From positions 154,864 to 218,863 of the forward strand of contig NZ_CAUZLM010000003.1 in assembly GCF_963580165.1 (NCBI RefSeq): DNA of 64,000 nucleotides. Reading direction: 5' to 3'. This stretch comes from Fructobacillus evanidus. GTDB lineage: Bacteria > Bacillota > Bacilli > Lactobacillales > Lactobacillaceae. The translations under genes and the position numbers were made by a program. The notes under the pieces are model-generated. The model was not told the DNA's origin. It saw nothing but the letters and a program-made list of their open reading frames with translations, and ran no database searches. Positions 39,075 through 47,986 of this stretch are shown here, piece after piece (position 1 is the first letter of the stretch; each line of letters starts with the position of its first letter).

Positions 39075-39159
39075 ATTGTCATTTGGAAGCTGTCGCCGTA
39101 GCAACAACGCTGTTATTATAAAAAAATGAACTGCTGACGAACAGATTGAACATAAAAAG

Positions 39160-39261
39160 TTAGTTCATACCCCCTGCCCCTTCCGCTTTTCTCGCTGTTA
39201 AATTAACGTACTGATAAGTTTTATCATTTTTGCGGATATAGTTTTCCAATTTATTTAGCAC
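39160..39261 (-). CDS. Possible 33-residue peptide downstream of the LPXTG remnant
   Basis: A GTG start one nucleotide after the LPXTG protein stop (TAATGAGTG) would encode a basic 33-residue peptide (LNKLENYIRKNDKTYQYVNL, ending GAGGMN). Coupling to the upstream stop is the only support. It may be the 3' remnant of a larger gene. Confidence 0.3.
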   Translation of the reverse strand: MLNKLENYIRKNDKTYQYVNLTARKAEGAGGMN

Positions 39262-39640
39262 TCATTACTTCTTTCTCTTACGAGGTGAGAAAATTCCAAG
39301 CCCCGCAAAACTAGCAATTAAAGCAAATAAAAAGTTTGAATGCGGTGTAACCTTTCAAGGTTGGACTCGTTACTGCCGTAAAGCTCTGATCGGCTGTCCA
39401 ATTACCATAAGTTTTTTCACCGGTTACAGCATCGGTTGAGACGCTGCGAGTAAAGGTGATTGGCGTTGCGACATAGTCGTCAGCTGCCTTGGTACCATCT
39501 GCGTATGCGATTACGGTTCCTTCCAATGAAGTTGACCAACCAATTAGGACCGGCGTGTACCAATTCTCGGTTAGGTAGTGTCCATTTACTGGTCGAGTTC
39601 CATTCATAATTTGTTGCATTTCGTCCCGTGTGAAGTAACC
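39262..39640 (-). pseudogene. Remnant of an LPXTG surface protein (mucus-binding-like)
   Basis: The minus strand encodes a domain resembling MucBP/Mub-type repeats (TPITFTRSVSTDAVTGEKTY, then SPTLKGYTAF). The frame then runs into an out-of-frame sorting tail, FLFALIASFAGLGIFSPRKRKK. The middle of the protein, the LPXTG itself and the N-terminus are missing: an internal deletion with frameshift near 39335-39345 and a 5' truncation near 39640. It was evidently a cell-wall-anchored adhesin of the host. Confidence 0.75.
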
Positions 39641-39979
39641 TGGATGACGGGCATTGAAGACCCACGTCAACCAGGATACTTGATTGGCAAGTACCCGTTA
39701 ACCAATGCTGCACTTGCTACCTCCGGGGTTAATAAACGTGGCGAACACATTAAACGAGTTGCCAGTCCACTGATGCAGGTCACCATTGTTGACCACTCAT
39801 TAACGATTGCCGATACCTGGGCAACTGCCGGAATGGCCGCCGGAACCAAACGATTTTTAGAGCTAATTAAAAAACATCAATTGACTGGTGTGTTAATTGA
39901 TGCCAAAATTGGTGAAATCAGTTTTGAGAAAGGTCAGGTTCAGTTCGGAGTCAATTGGGTGATACCAGAGGAACCGTGA
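39635..39979 (+). pseudogene. apbE: 3' fragment of apbE (FAD:protein FMN transferase)
   Basis: The C-terminal third of ApbE is readable: WMTGIEDPRQPGYLIG, then NAALATSGVNKRGEHI and the metal-binding TIADTWATAGMAAG. The N-terminal domain and start are missing, replaced by the minus-strand LPXTG remnant. The frame begins without a ribosome binding site. ApbE flavinylates electron-transfer proteins; the downstream flavin reductase gene overlaps its stop codon and was probably cotranscribed. The truncation makes a functional ApbE from this locus unlikely. Confidence 0.8.
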
Positions 39980-40632
39980 CGACTAACGAGGTACTAGCGC
40001 CAAATGTTCAGGAGCTAACGATTACGCCTCAGAAGCATTATCACTTAAATTTGAAAATGGGCGATTTCGTCTTTATCTCCTTTCCTGATTTAAAAGGACT
40101 TAAGGAATATCATCCGTTTTCCATCGTCAATCCACCTAGTGATGATAGTCAGCACATTAAGTTAGCCATCCGCGGTGATGGTGATTTCACGAAGCTCCTT
40201 TCTGAATTTAAACCAGGAGTGGCGGTTAAATTAAGTGGTGGTTACGGCCGTTATCATTCTTTCCTAGAAGATAATGATCAAGACCATCACATCGTCATGA
40301 TTGCTGGTGGTATTGGTGTGACGCCATTGCTTTCAATCGTAGAAGGTTCCCCAGAACGTCATATCTCATTGTTTTATTCCGCCCATTACGACCACGATTT
40401 AATCTATTTAAATCAGCTAAAGAATTGGCACCAACGTGAGAACTTTGATTTGCATTATCAGGTTGGTCGCTATTCCGAAGCCGATGTTTTAAACCACCAA
40501 TTGCACGACTTACCAAATAACGCCATCTTTCTCATTTCTGGTCCGGCCCCCATGATTCGCTATTGGAAACGGGTTTTAAAGAAAAATGGTATTCGAAATG
40601 GGCAAATTTACGCCGAAGAATTTACTTGGTAA
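39976..40632 (+). CDS. Flavin/ferric-reductase-type FAD-NAD(P) oxidoreductase
   Basis: A 218-residue ferredoxin-reductase-fold protein. The FAD site is HPFSIVNPP (about residue 52) and the NAD(P) site is IAGGIGVTPLLSI (about 110), with a C-terminal ISGPAPMIRYWK. The GTG at 39976 overlaps the apbE stop (GTGA) and has AGAGGA upstream; a TTG at 39955 is a weaker option. No membrane or heme domain is attached. With ApbE it probably served extracellular or membrane flavin electron transfer. Confidence 0.8.
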   Translation: MTTNEVLAPNVQELTITPQKHYHLNLKMGDFVFISFPDLKGLKEYHPFSIVNPPSDDSQHIKLAIRGDGDFTKLLSEFKPGVAVKLSGGYGRYHSFLEDNDQDHHIVMIAGGIGVTPLLSIVEGSPERHISLFYSAHYDHDLIYLNQLKNWHQRENFDLHYQVGRYSEADVLNHQLHDLPNNAIFLISGPAPMIRYWKRVLKKNGIRNGQIYAEEFTW

Positions 40633-40639
40633 TAAAGAA

Positions 40640-40667
40640 AAGCCCGGTCGATATGACCGAGCTTTTT
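40640..40667 (+). terminator. Intrinsic terminator
   Basis: The stem AAGCCCGGTC / GACCGAGCTT with a T run behind the flavin reductase gene. Confidence 0.85.
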
Positions 40668-40677
40668 TATGTTGATA

Positions 40678-40992
40678 TTAGTGAATATAAATCGTTATCA
40701 CTGTGAACAAGCCAAACAAAATCCCTGGGACGTTCGAAATAATAATTGGCCAATCTTTATACGTTTTAGTCCAGCCATAGCCAGCCCAGAACGACGCGTT
40801 AATCATCGCTACGAGTGGCTGTAAAACACCGACTGGATGCCCTGAAAAATTGCTAATAATTTGCGGGATATAAGAAACATACATCGCAATACATGTGAAT
40901 GTAGCAGCTTTACTGAGGAGCTTCAGCTGTTTAACACGTTTTTCAGGGACAGCATTCTCACCTGTAGGATATTCTGAAGTATCAATTCTCAT
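40678..40992 (-). CDS. SemiSWEET-family sugar transporter
   Basis: A 104-residue three-helix protein with the PQ-loop hallmark MYVSYIPQIISNF, then LQPLVAMINASFWAGYGWTK and the DWPIIISNVPG segment typical of bacterial SemiSWEETs, which dimerise to pass sugars. The start at 40992 follows AAAGGAAA; a longer frame to 41049 lacks an initiation site. Confidence 0.85.
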   Translation of the reverse strand: MRIDTSEYPTGENAVPEKRVKQLKLLSKAATFTCIAMYVSYIPQIISNFSGHPVGVLQPLVAMINASFWAGYGWTKTYKDWPIIISNVPGILFGLFTVITIYIH

Positions 40993-41176
40993 AAAAATTT
41001 CCTTTCTCCGTTGTTCATACCTCAAATTATAGCTGTTTTCAGCGTACATAGCGAGTAAAAATGAAACAATGTTGCTTTTTATGCAACATTTTTAGCCGTT
41101 ATTCAAACAATTGCAATGATGAAGCAACTCTTGCTAATGATATAATGTGACCTATATGAAAAGCCGAGGTAAAAGC

Positions 41177-41677
41177 ATGAATAAAAGTGAAGTCTTTGAG
41201 TATTTGAAGCAAAAAAATGTTTGGCACGAAATTACAGAACACCAAGCGCTATTTAGTATGGATAACATTGTTGATGTTGATTTACCATACCCAGACGCCG
41301 ATGCAAAAAATCTTTTTGTCCGCGATGATAAAAAACGCAATTATTATCTGATTACCGTTAAGGGCGATAAAAGAGTTGACTTGAAGGCCTTCCGCAAGGA
41401 AAATCAGACTCGCCCATTATCGTTTGCTTCAGAAGAAGACTTGCTAAGATTAATGGGCTTAATTCCTGGCTCGGTTTCCCCCTTTGGTCTCCTGAATGAT
41501 GAAGACCGCCAAGTCAATTTTTTCCTTGATGAGGAATTTTTAAAAGAACCCGGACTAATCGGGATTCACCCAAATGAAAACACGGCAACGGTCTGGCTGA
41601 AGACCGTTGATCTCCTCGAAATGATTCAAGAACATGGAAATGAAGTTACGACTGTCCCTATCCCTGAGCGTAACTAA
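41177..41677 (+). CDS. YbaK/ProX-type aminoacyl-tRNA deacylase
   Basis: A 166-residue free-standing editing domain. It has the YbaK/PrdX pattern, with AKNLFVRDDKKRNYYLITVKGDKRVDLK and FGLLNDEDRQVNFFLDEEFL. Such proteins hydrolyse mischarged tRNA, typically Ala- or Cys-tRNA(Pro). The ATG at 41177 is preferred over 41147 by its AGGT site. A TATAAT at 41139-41144 is the likely -10. Confidence 0.8.
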   Translation: MNKSEVFEYLKQKNVWHEITEHQALFSMDNIVDVDLPYPDADAKNLFVRDDKKRNYYLITVKGDKRVDLKAFRKENQTRPLSFASEEDLLRLMGLIPGSVSPFGLLNDEDRQVNFFLDEEFLKEPGLIGIHPNENTATVWLKTVDLLEMIQEHGNEVTTVPIPERN

Positions 41678-41690
41678 GCACGGTCTATCT

Positions 41691-41730
41691 AAAAAGCTGC
41701 AACACTATTCTTGAGTGTTGTAGCTTTTTT
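41691..41730. terminator. Intrinsic terminator
   Basis: A long stem AAAAAGCTGCAACACT / AGTGTTGTAGCTTTTTT, usable from both strands, between convergent genes. Confidence 0.9.
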
Positions 41731-41747
41731 AAGTCATTTAATTCTTT

Positions 41748-42338
41748 TTAGGAGACAATTTGATGGTATTGCTCCTGGGCAACTTGTACAATTGGTACTT
41801 GCTGTGAACTGCATGTACCTAATTTTTTACCGATATGTTGGACAAGCCAGGCAGGCAAATAAGGTCTGGCAAGGAGAACTAGGTAAGCGTCGAAACTTAA
41901 AAACGTTTCGATATCCTCAAAATAGCTAAACAAGTCTTCATCCGCAGACACCGGTTGGCCAAGTCGGAGCATAATAATCGTTTCCAAAACTTGCTCATGA
42001 CGGAGTAGATGTTCTTTTTGTGCTAAACGAACCATGATTCGTTTCAAAACCCGTTGATCATCAACAAACCGATAAGCTTTTTCAGCCCAATCAATAGTGG
42101 CAAAACCATCAAAAACGTTGGCTTCACCGATGTCTGCCAATGTTAAGCCCATATAACGCAATAATTGAATAGCGGTACTCAAATGGATATCTGTTTGGCC
42201 ACGTTCAAACTTTGAAATCACACTCGTCGATAAGCCCGTTGCTTCAGCCAAATCATTGGCAGACATGCCACGAGTTTCACGTAATTCACGAATCATGGCG
42301 CCTAAACGTTGAACCTCCGCAAAGACATCTTTCGACAT
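41748..42338 (-). CDS. XRE-family transcriptional regulator
   Basis: A 196-residue regulator: an N-terminal helix-turn-helix (IRELRETRGMSANDLAEATG, then STSVISKFERGQTDI) and a helical C-terminal domain. It follows the disrupted ribB gene by about 40 nt in the same direction. The regulated gene is not evident. Confidence 0.85.
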   Translation of the reverse strand: MSKDVFAEVQRLGAMIRELRETRGMSANDLAEATGLSTSVISKFERGQTDIHLSTAIQLLRYMGLTLADIGEANVFDGFATIDWAEKAYRFVDDQRVLKRIMVRLAQKEHLLRHEQVLETIIMLRLGQPVSADEDLFSYFEDIETFLSFDAYLVLLARPYLPAWLVQHIGKKLGTCSSQQVPIVQVAQEQYHQIVS

Positions 42339-42376
42339 GGTCCCCCACCCCTTTTACATTCTTAATTTCACTTTTA

Positions 42377-43013
42377 TTATTCAGCAATCGCTTTTAATTC
42401 AGCTTGCTCTCGTAAGTACACTTGCAAATCAGCAATTGAAATCATTGGTAATTGCCATTTTTTGGCTAACTGAACTAAATCAGCCTGACGAGCCATATGA
42501 CCATCTGGTAAAAGAATCTCGATGATTGCCGCTACCGGTGCCGTTCCAGCTAATTTGGCCAAATCAACACCCGCTTCGGTATGACCATTACGCTCCAAGA
42601 CACCTCCCGACTTTGCCACCAATGGAAATGTGTGACCTGGGTGGACAAAGTCTTTTTCCGTCGCATCGTCCTTACTCAATTGGGCAATCGTCCGAGCACG
42701 GTCGAAGGCAGACACACCAGTCGTGACCCCTGTTGACACATGTTCACCATCAACCGAAATTGCAAAGGCGGTCTGATTCGTTTCATGATTATCATCAACC
42801 ATTTGCCGTAAACCAAATTTTTCGGCTAGTTCGGGTGCCATTGGTGCACACAGCAACCCGCGAGGCATTGGTAACCATGAAGTTAACCGTTTCAGGCGTT
42901 ATATTCTCGCCAAGGGCAATCAAATCGCCCTCATTCTCTCGATCTTCGTTGTCCACAACAATGACCGGTTGTCCCTTCTTCAATACTGCCAATGCATCCG
43001 TAATCTTATCCAT
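42377..43013 (-). pseudogene. ribB: ribB, frameshifted (3,4-dihydroxy-2-butanone-4-phosphate synthase)
   Basis: The first frame (43013 to about 42860) encodes the RibB N-terminus with VIVVDNEDRENEGDL, the substrate/metal site. The rest (from RGLLCAPMAPELAEKFGL to the end) is in another frame. Removing one T near 42858 joins them as VTNARGLLCAPMA, as expected for the family. The start has a strong GAGGAGG. No other rib genes are near. Either a true inactivation of this riboflavin step or a sequencing error. Confidence 0.85.
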
Positions 43014-43266
43014 TTTTTCTTCCTCCTCTGTGCTTAAATGAGTGACTTTATCTTACCCGTTAAAACTCAGCGAACAGAAAAAATTTCCTATAAGAAAAAT
43101 AAACATTTTAAAAATCAGCCCATATTCTGATAATAGCAAGAATTCAGCCAAAAATTCGTATATAAATCGAAACTTTTGAAACAGGATTATGATAATAAAC
43201 GTTCAAAAAACGAACAATTCCTATTGGAAATTATAAAAAAGGCTGACCGAAAAAGCAAATGTCCTT

Positions 43267-43575
43267 TTATAACCCAAGAGCAATTCGGGCATAGGGTGAC
43301 AGCCGTCCACGATTCCATGCCGGTTCCCAAGTCAAGACGACCTCGGCTTCTTGAATTTCACTCAATGAAAGTAATTGATTGCGAATATCGTTTTCTAAAA
43401 TTTTGGTTAACGGGCAGCCCAATGTCGTCAGTGTCAAATCAACGATTGCGCGATTCCCCTGAACAGTTACCTGATTAATCAGTCCAAGGTTGACGATATC
43501 AATTTTCAATTCTGGATCAATTACCCGAGAAAGAGATGTTGTAATCTTCTTTTGCATTTCTTTTTGATTGGCCAT
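43267..43575 (-). CDS. MIP18/SufT-like (DUF59) Fe-S maturation protein 1
   Basis: A 102-residue MIP18-family protein: VIDPELKIDIVNLGLI, LTLTTLGCPLT with the conserved Cys, and LTWEPAWNRGRLS. Such proteins (SufT, PaaD relatives) help deliver Fe-S clusters to enzymes. Its start lies inside the end of the upstream regulator (59-nt overlap), so the two are coupled. A second copy lies at 46570-46887, on the other side of ilvD. Confidence 0.88.
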   Translation of the reverse strand: MANQKEMQKKITTSLSRVIDPELKIDIVNLGLINQVTVQGNRAIVDLTLTTLGCPLTKILENDIRNQLLSLSEIQEAEVVLTWEPAWNRGRLSPYARIALGL

Positions 43576-44428
43576 TGCTTACCTCCGCTTTACTCGCTTG
43601 ATAATTTTGAATGGATAACAAAATCAACTGGTTATTGTGAATCTTGGCAATGATTCGAGCACTCTCAATCAGTTCATTCATAATAATCTGCTGGTAATGA
43701 TACTGCTCCCCCACCTGGGCAAGTTGCCAATAAAAGTTTTCCAGAAACAAGGTGGTACTATTGATTTTGGCGACGTCAATGCCGTCGGCTGCAATTTGAG
43801 CGGCAACTGAAAAATTCTGATTTTGTAATTGAAACTCCGCTAACAAATAGAAGATACCCATTTGTAAGCCAACCTGTTGTGAAAAATCAATCTGATTTTG
43901 TTGCTGCGATAACTTGCTAAAAATACTATTCGCGCGACGCCTATCTTCTTTGAGATGGTAGTAAAACATGGTAGTCGCCTGAAAGAATACCGCTTGTATG
44001 GCTCCTAATTGACGATTGGCTAACTTTTTCTGGATGGCATGTGCCTGTGCAAAGTCTAGTTTTAAAATCACTAAATGAAAATAAGATAGCAGCCAGTAGT
44101 CATTTTGCTCATCATGACTAAATTGATTTAAATCAGCTTCGGCTAACAATGTTGCCGCCAATTGGCCATCTTGATGAAAGAGTACATGTTGCAATCGCTT
44201 GAGGTATTGTTCATTTTGATTGACCGAATGTGTCCGGCTAACCGGGAAGACATCATCTAACGTCAAACCGAGACGTTCACATAACTGAACCATAATTTCA
44301 AACGTTGGTACACTCTGCTGATTTTCAAACTTGGATAAGGTCGATTGTGTACAGATGTCTTTGCAAAGGTCACTTTGAGAAAGCTTCAGAATGTTTCGCC
44401 GTTCAACAAACTTTTCAGTATTGATCAT
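43517..44428 (-). CDS. Rgg/PlcR-like regulator with TPR domain
   Basis: A 303-residue regulator. An N-terminal XRE helix-turn-helix (RNILKLSQSDLCKDICTQST, then LSKFENQ) precedes a long helical repeat domain typical of peptide-responsive RRNPP/Rgg proteins. The ATG at 44428 has GGGGAGA upstream. It is transcribed divergently from ilvD and overlaps the DUF59 gene, which suggests it controls this locus. A hairpin with a T run on this strand (44451-44482) lies in its leader. No signalling peptide gene was seen. Confidence 0.85.
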   Translation of the reverse strand: MINTEKFVERRNILKLSQSDLCKDICTQSTLSKFENQQSVPTFEIMVQLCERLGLTLDDVFPVSRTHSVNQNEQYLKRLQHVLFHQDGQLAATLLAEADLNQFSHDEQNDYWLLSYFHLVILKLDFAQAHAIQKKLANRQLGAIQAVFFQATTMFYYHLKEDRRRANSIFSKLSQQQNQIDFSQQVGLQMGIFYLLAEFQLQNQNFSVAAQIAADGIDVAKINSTTLFLENFYWQLAQVGEQYHYQQIIMNELIESARIIAKIHNNQLILLSIQNYQASKAEVSNGQSKRNAKEDYNISFSGN

Positions 44429-44450
44429 AATTCTCCCCACTATGAAATGA

Positions 44451-44482
44451 AAAAAGCAGCTAACATCAGTTAGCTGCTTTTT
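44451..44482 (-). terminator. Hairpin/attenuator in the regulator leader
   Basis: A perfect 14-bp stem AAAAAGCAGCTAAC / GTTAGCTGCTTTTT. It is 23 nt upstream of the regulator start, so on the minus strand it can attenuate transcription before the gene. Confidence 0.75.
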
Positions 44483-44513
44483 GAAACCACCTCTAACTGC
44501 CTACTCAATTTTT

Positions 44514-44550
44514 AATTAGTAGGCAATCAACGAAAAATAAACTACTAATT
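44514..44550. promoter_or_regulatory. Inverted repeat in the ilvD-regulator intergenic region
   Basis: AATTAGTAG (44514-44522) and CTACTAATT (44542-44550), a perfect 9-bp dyad with centres two helical turns or more apart, between divergent genes. A related partial copy, GCCTACT/TAGGTAG, is nearby. It is a likely binding site for the divergent Rgg-like regulator. The remaining intergenic stretch up to 44811 is AT-rich with no gene and no T-box. Confidence 0.5.
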
Positions 44551-44811
44551 ATCAAAAAATAATAGGTAGTTTGACGACAATCACAGTATTCAAAATTAAT
44601 TCATTGCGATATTCCATTTTATGTATTCGTTTTCTAATTTTTTTATAATGTTAATCTTAATTCGAAACAGTCAATTGTCAACTTTTACTACTGATTTCAC
44701 CCGTAAGCCTGTAAGATGATGATTCCTGTTATATAAAATTAGAATATTTTCTTGTTTCGCCATCCGATTAGATTAGAATTTGATTAAATTCAAGAACAAA
44801 AGGAGCAAAAC

Positions 44812-46551
44812 ATGAAAGATGAATTTTCTTTTACAGTTACAAGCGATGATTTGAAACAGCGTTCTGATCATATTAAATTAGGGGTCCATCAAGCCCCTGC
44901 TCGCTCTCTACTTTATGCAACAGGACAAGTTCAAAATCCCGAGGATATGAAGAAGCCCTTTATTGCCATTTGCAATTCATACGTCGAAATTGTCCCAGGT
45001 CATACCCATCTGCGAGAATTAGCCGATATCGCGAAAGAAGCAATTCGTGAAGCGGGCGGTATTCCTTTTGAATTTAATACAATCGGCGTTGACGACGGCA
45101 TCGCGATGGGCCATTCCGGGATGCGCTATTCCCTACCATCACGGGAATTAATTGCTGATTCCGCTGAAACAGTGATTACTGCTCACTGGTTTGATGGCGT
45201 CTTTTTCTTGCCAAACTGCGACAAAATCACACCCGGAATGTTGATGGCTTCCCTGCGGTGCAACGTCCCTTCGATTTTCGTTTCGGGCGGCCCAATGAAA
45301 GCCGGACTAGATGCCAAGGGTAACGCCGCTACCCTTTCAACAATGTTTGAAGCAGTTGGCTCATTTAAATCAGGATTGATGACCAAAGACGAATTCTTGC
45401 AAATGGAACAAAACGTTTGTCCAACGTGTGGTTCTTGTGCGGGGATGTTCACAGCCAATTCAATGAACACCTTAATGGAAATGCTTGGAGTTACCCTACC
45501 CTATAACGGGACAGCATTGGCGACCTCAACAGAACGGCGTGACCTGATTCGCGAAGGTGCTAAGCAACTAATGCGCTTAGTCAAAGAAAACGTGAAACCA
45601 AAAGATTTGATTACCAAAGAAGCGCTTGACGATGCCATTGCGCTTGATATGGCCATGGGCGGTTCAACAAACACCGTTCTTCATGTTTTAGCAATTGCTC
45701 ATGAAGCAGGAATTGACTATAACCAAGAAGATATCAATAAGATTGCCAAAAAAGTTCCTTATCTAGCCAAAATTGCGCCATCATCCAACTGGTCAATGGA
45801 AGATGTTCATCAGGCAGGTGGTATCCCAGCAATCATGAACGAACTTGTCCGCATGGGTAATATTTTACATCCTGATCGCATGACCGTGACTGGGAAAACC
45901 ATTCGAGAAAACGTGGCTAACCACGAAATTTTAAATGACGAAATTATCAGGCGCTTTGATGTAAATCCTTATTCCAAAGAAGGTGGCATCTCCATCCTCT
46001 ACGGTAACCTTGCACCGGATGGCGCAGCCATTAAAGCTGGTGGGGTCGATGCCAGTGTCAAACAGTTTACGGGAGAAGCCATTGTGTTCGACTCAGAAGG
46101 CGACGCTGTCAAGGCCATTGATGCTGGTCAAATTCATGCCGGTCACGTAGTGGTTATCCGTTATGAAGGACCAAAGGGAGGACCAGGCATGCCCGAAATG
46201 CTTGGTCCAACATCCGCTTTAACTGGGATGGGACTAGGAAAAGAAGTTGCCTTGATTACTGATGGCCGTTTTTCCGGAGCAACTCGCGGTATCTCAGTTG
46301 GACATGTCAGTCCCGAGGCAGCTGATCAAGGACCAATCGCTTTAATTCATGATGGCGATCAAATTACGATTGATTTGGTTGACCGGTCAATCCACTTACA
46401 TGTTAGTGACGCAAAATTAGCAGAGCGAAAAACACAATTAAAACCTTTTAAGCCTAAAATCAAGCATGGTTGGATTGCTCGCTACCAAAGTCTTGTGACT
46501 TCAGCAAATACCGGTGCTGTCTTAAAGGGAGCTGATGAACTTTTCGGTTAA
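44812..46551 (+). CDS. ilvD: Dihydroxy-acid dehydratase
   Basis: A 579-residue IlvD that dehydrates dihydroxy acids in valine, isoleucine and leucine synthesis. It needs an Fe-S cluster: the cysteine ligands lie in IAICNSYVE (Cys54), LPNCDKITPG and CPTCGSCAGMF. It is full length and starts with AAAGGAGC. No ilvB, ilvN or ilvC is next to it, but two MIP18-like cluster-delivery proteins flank it. The downstream DUF59 gene follows by 18 nt in the same operon. Confidence 0.95.
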   Translation: MKDEFSFTVTSDDLKQRSDHIKLGVHQAPARSLLYATGQVQNPEDMKKPFIAICNSYVEIVPGHTHLRELADIAKEAIREAGGIPFEFNTIGVDDGIAMGHSGMRYSLPSRELIADSAETVITAHWFDGVFFLPNCDKITPGMLMASLRCNVPSIFVSGGPMKAGLDAKGNAATLSTMFEAVGSFKSGLMTKDEFLQMEQNVCPTCGSCAGMFTANSMNTLMEMLGVTLPYNGTALATSTERRDLIREGAKQLMRLVKENVKPKDLITKEALDDAIALDMAMGGSTNTVLHVLAIAHEAGIDYNQEDINKIAKKVPYLAKIAPSSNWSMEDVHQAGGIPAIMNELVRMGNILHPDRMTVTGKTIRENVANHEILNDEIIRRFDVNPYSKEGGISILYGNLAPDGAAIKAGGVDASVKQFTGEAIVFDSEGDAVKAIDAGQIHAGHVVVIRYEGPKGGPGMPEMLGPTSALTGMGLGKEVALITDGRFSGATRGISVGHVSPEAADQGPIALIHDGDQITIDLVDRSIHLHVSDAKLAERKTQLKPFKPKIKHGWIARYQSLVTSANTGAVLKGADELFG

Positions 46552-46569
46552 AGAAACGAGGTATCTTTC

Positions 46570-46887
46570 ATGGAAACTGAAGCAGAAGACCTTAAAAACA
46601 GAATGGTCCAGGCGCTTTCAGAAGTAATTGATCCTGAGTTGAAATGTGACATCATCAATCTTGGTTTAGTTTACGGATTATCGATGGATAATCATCATTG
46701 CGTAACTGTTCAATTAACATTAACCACGATGGGCTGTCCCTTAACAGAGGCTTTAAAAACCATGATTGAACGTGCCTTAATGAATCTCGTTGAGGTCGAA
46801 AAAGTCGTCGTCGAACTCGTCTGGAGCCCCGCCTGGAATAAAAATATGATGAGCGACTATGCCAAACTTGTTTTAGGAGTCTATTAA
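46570..46887 (+). CDS. MIP18/SufT-like (DUF59) Fe-S maturation protein 2
   Basis: A 105-residue paralog of the protein at 43267-43575: VIDPELKCDIINLGLVYGL, LTLTTMGCPLT, LVWSPAWNKNMMS. It follows ilvD in an operon, so it probably supplies or repairs the IlvD cluster. The start has an AACGAGG site. Confidence 0.9.
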   Translation: METEAEDLKNRMVQALSEVIDPELKCDIINLGLVYGLSMDNHHCVTVQLTLTTMGCPLTEALKTMIERALMNLVEVEKVVVELVWSPAWNKNMMSDYAKLVLGVY

Positions 46888-46906
46888 CAAAAAAGGAAAG
46901 AAAAAT

Positions 46907-47856
46907 ATGCAAAAAGCCAAACAATTGTCCGATATAATTAATAAATTTTTTACTCTCTTTGTCCTGCTAATCGTCTTAATTGCACTCTTTTTACCTAAGC
47001 CAGGAACAGTGATTGCCACAACCAAAGTTGGTAACCTTTCCGCCGTCTCAATCTTATTAATGATTGTTTTGTTTGGCATGGCATGGGCATTACATTAACA
47101 CCAGCTGATTTTAAACGGGTAGCCCAAAGGCCTGTTCAAGCGTTAATGGGGACTGTTGCTCACTACGTTATTATGCCCTTCTTGGCATTCTTGTTAGTAC
47201 ACTTATTTGATTTAACTGTTGCTGCAGCCGTTGGCGTTATTTTAGTTGGTTCTGACCCATCCGGAACCTCCTCCAATGTCATGTCATTTTTAGCCGGTGG
47301 TGATGTTGCATTGGACGTGTCCATTGGCTTGCTTTCAACATTATTGGCACCGTTTATGTTGCCATTGCTGCTCAAAATGTTAGCAGGAAAATGGGTTGAT
47401 GTGCCCTTCCAGTCAATGTTTTTATCAGCATTTGAAATTGTAGTTATCCCAGTCGCTTTGGGATTGACTGTTCATATGATTTTTCAAAAACATGTTCAAA
47501 AAATTATCCACGTGATGCCATTAGTTTCGCAAGTGATGATTGTTTTGATTATTCTGGCCGTTTTGTCCGCTAATTCAAAAACGATTCTTGCTGTTAGTAC
47601 ACTTGCTTTAATTCCAATTGTTATGTTGCATAATTTATTGGGCTATCTATTTGGTTTTTTGTTTGCCAAACTATTCAAAATGGACACTGCCCAACAGAAG
47701 GCAATTACGTTTGAAGTTGGTATGCAAGACTCGGCCCTTGCGTCCACGCTAGCAATTTCATTTTTCGAACCTGCTTCCGCCATTTCAGCAGTTATTTTTT
47801 CTGTCTGGCACAATATCTCGGGATCCGTTTTAGCCTCCATTTGGAAAAATCATTAA
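46907..47856 (+). pseudogene. BASS-family transporter, split by a 5-bp tandem duplication
   Basis: The first frame (46907-47098) encodes the first two membrane spans of a bile acid:sodium symporter-family protein up to VLFGM. The second (47083-47856) resumes with GITLTPADFKRVAQRP and about seven further spans. The break is caused by GGCAT GGCAT at 47075-47084. Deleting one GGCAT restores VLFGMGITLTPADF, the family motif. Members carry organic anions such as pantoate precursors. It may be inactive, or switchable by slippage. Confidence 0.85.
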
Positions 47857-47880
47857 GAGTTCTTCCATTCATGGCAATAC

Positions 47881-47909
47881 AAAAAGTCGGTATTTTAGCC
47901 GACTTTTTA
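47881..47909 (+). terminator. Intrinsic terminator
   Basis: The stem AAAAAGTCGG / CCGACTTTTT behind the BASS gene. Confidence 0.9.
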
Positions 47910-47939
47910 TGATTAAAAATCAAACCCACTAGACAGAAA

Positions 47940-47973
47940 AAGGCCCGTTGCTCAAGCAACGGGCCTTCTTTTT
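47940..47973. terminator. Bidirectional terminator
   Basis: A 14-bp stem AAGGCCCGTTGCT / AGCAACGGGCCTT with A and T runs. It ends the minus-strand gene at 47987. Confidence 0.9.
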
Positions 47974-47986
47974 CACTATTAATATT

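Noticed and set aside
43176..43478. 100-residue plus-strand frame opposite the first DUF59 gene
   Set aside because: Opposite a clear MIP18-family gene and without a start signal.
44583..44811. T-box leader for ilvD
   Set aside because: No AGGGTGGNACCGCG-type element is present in the intergenic region.
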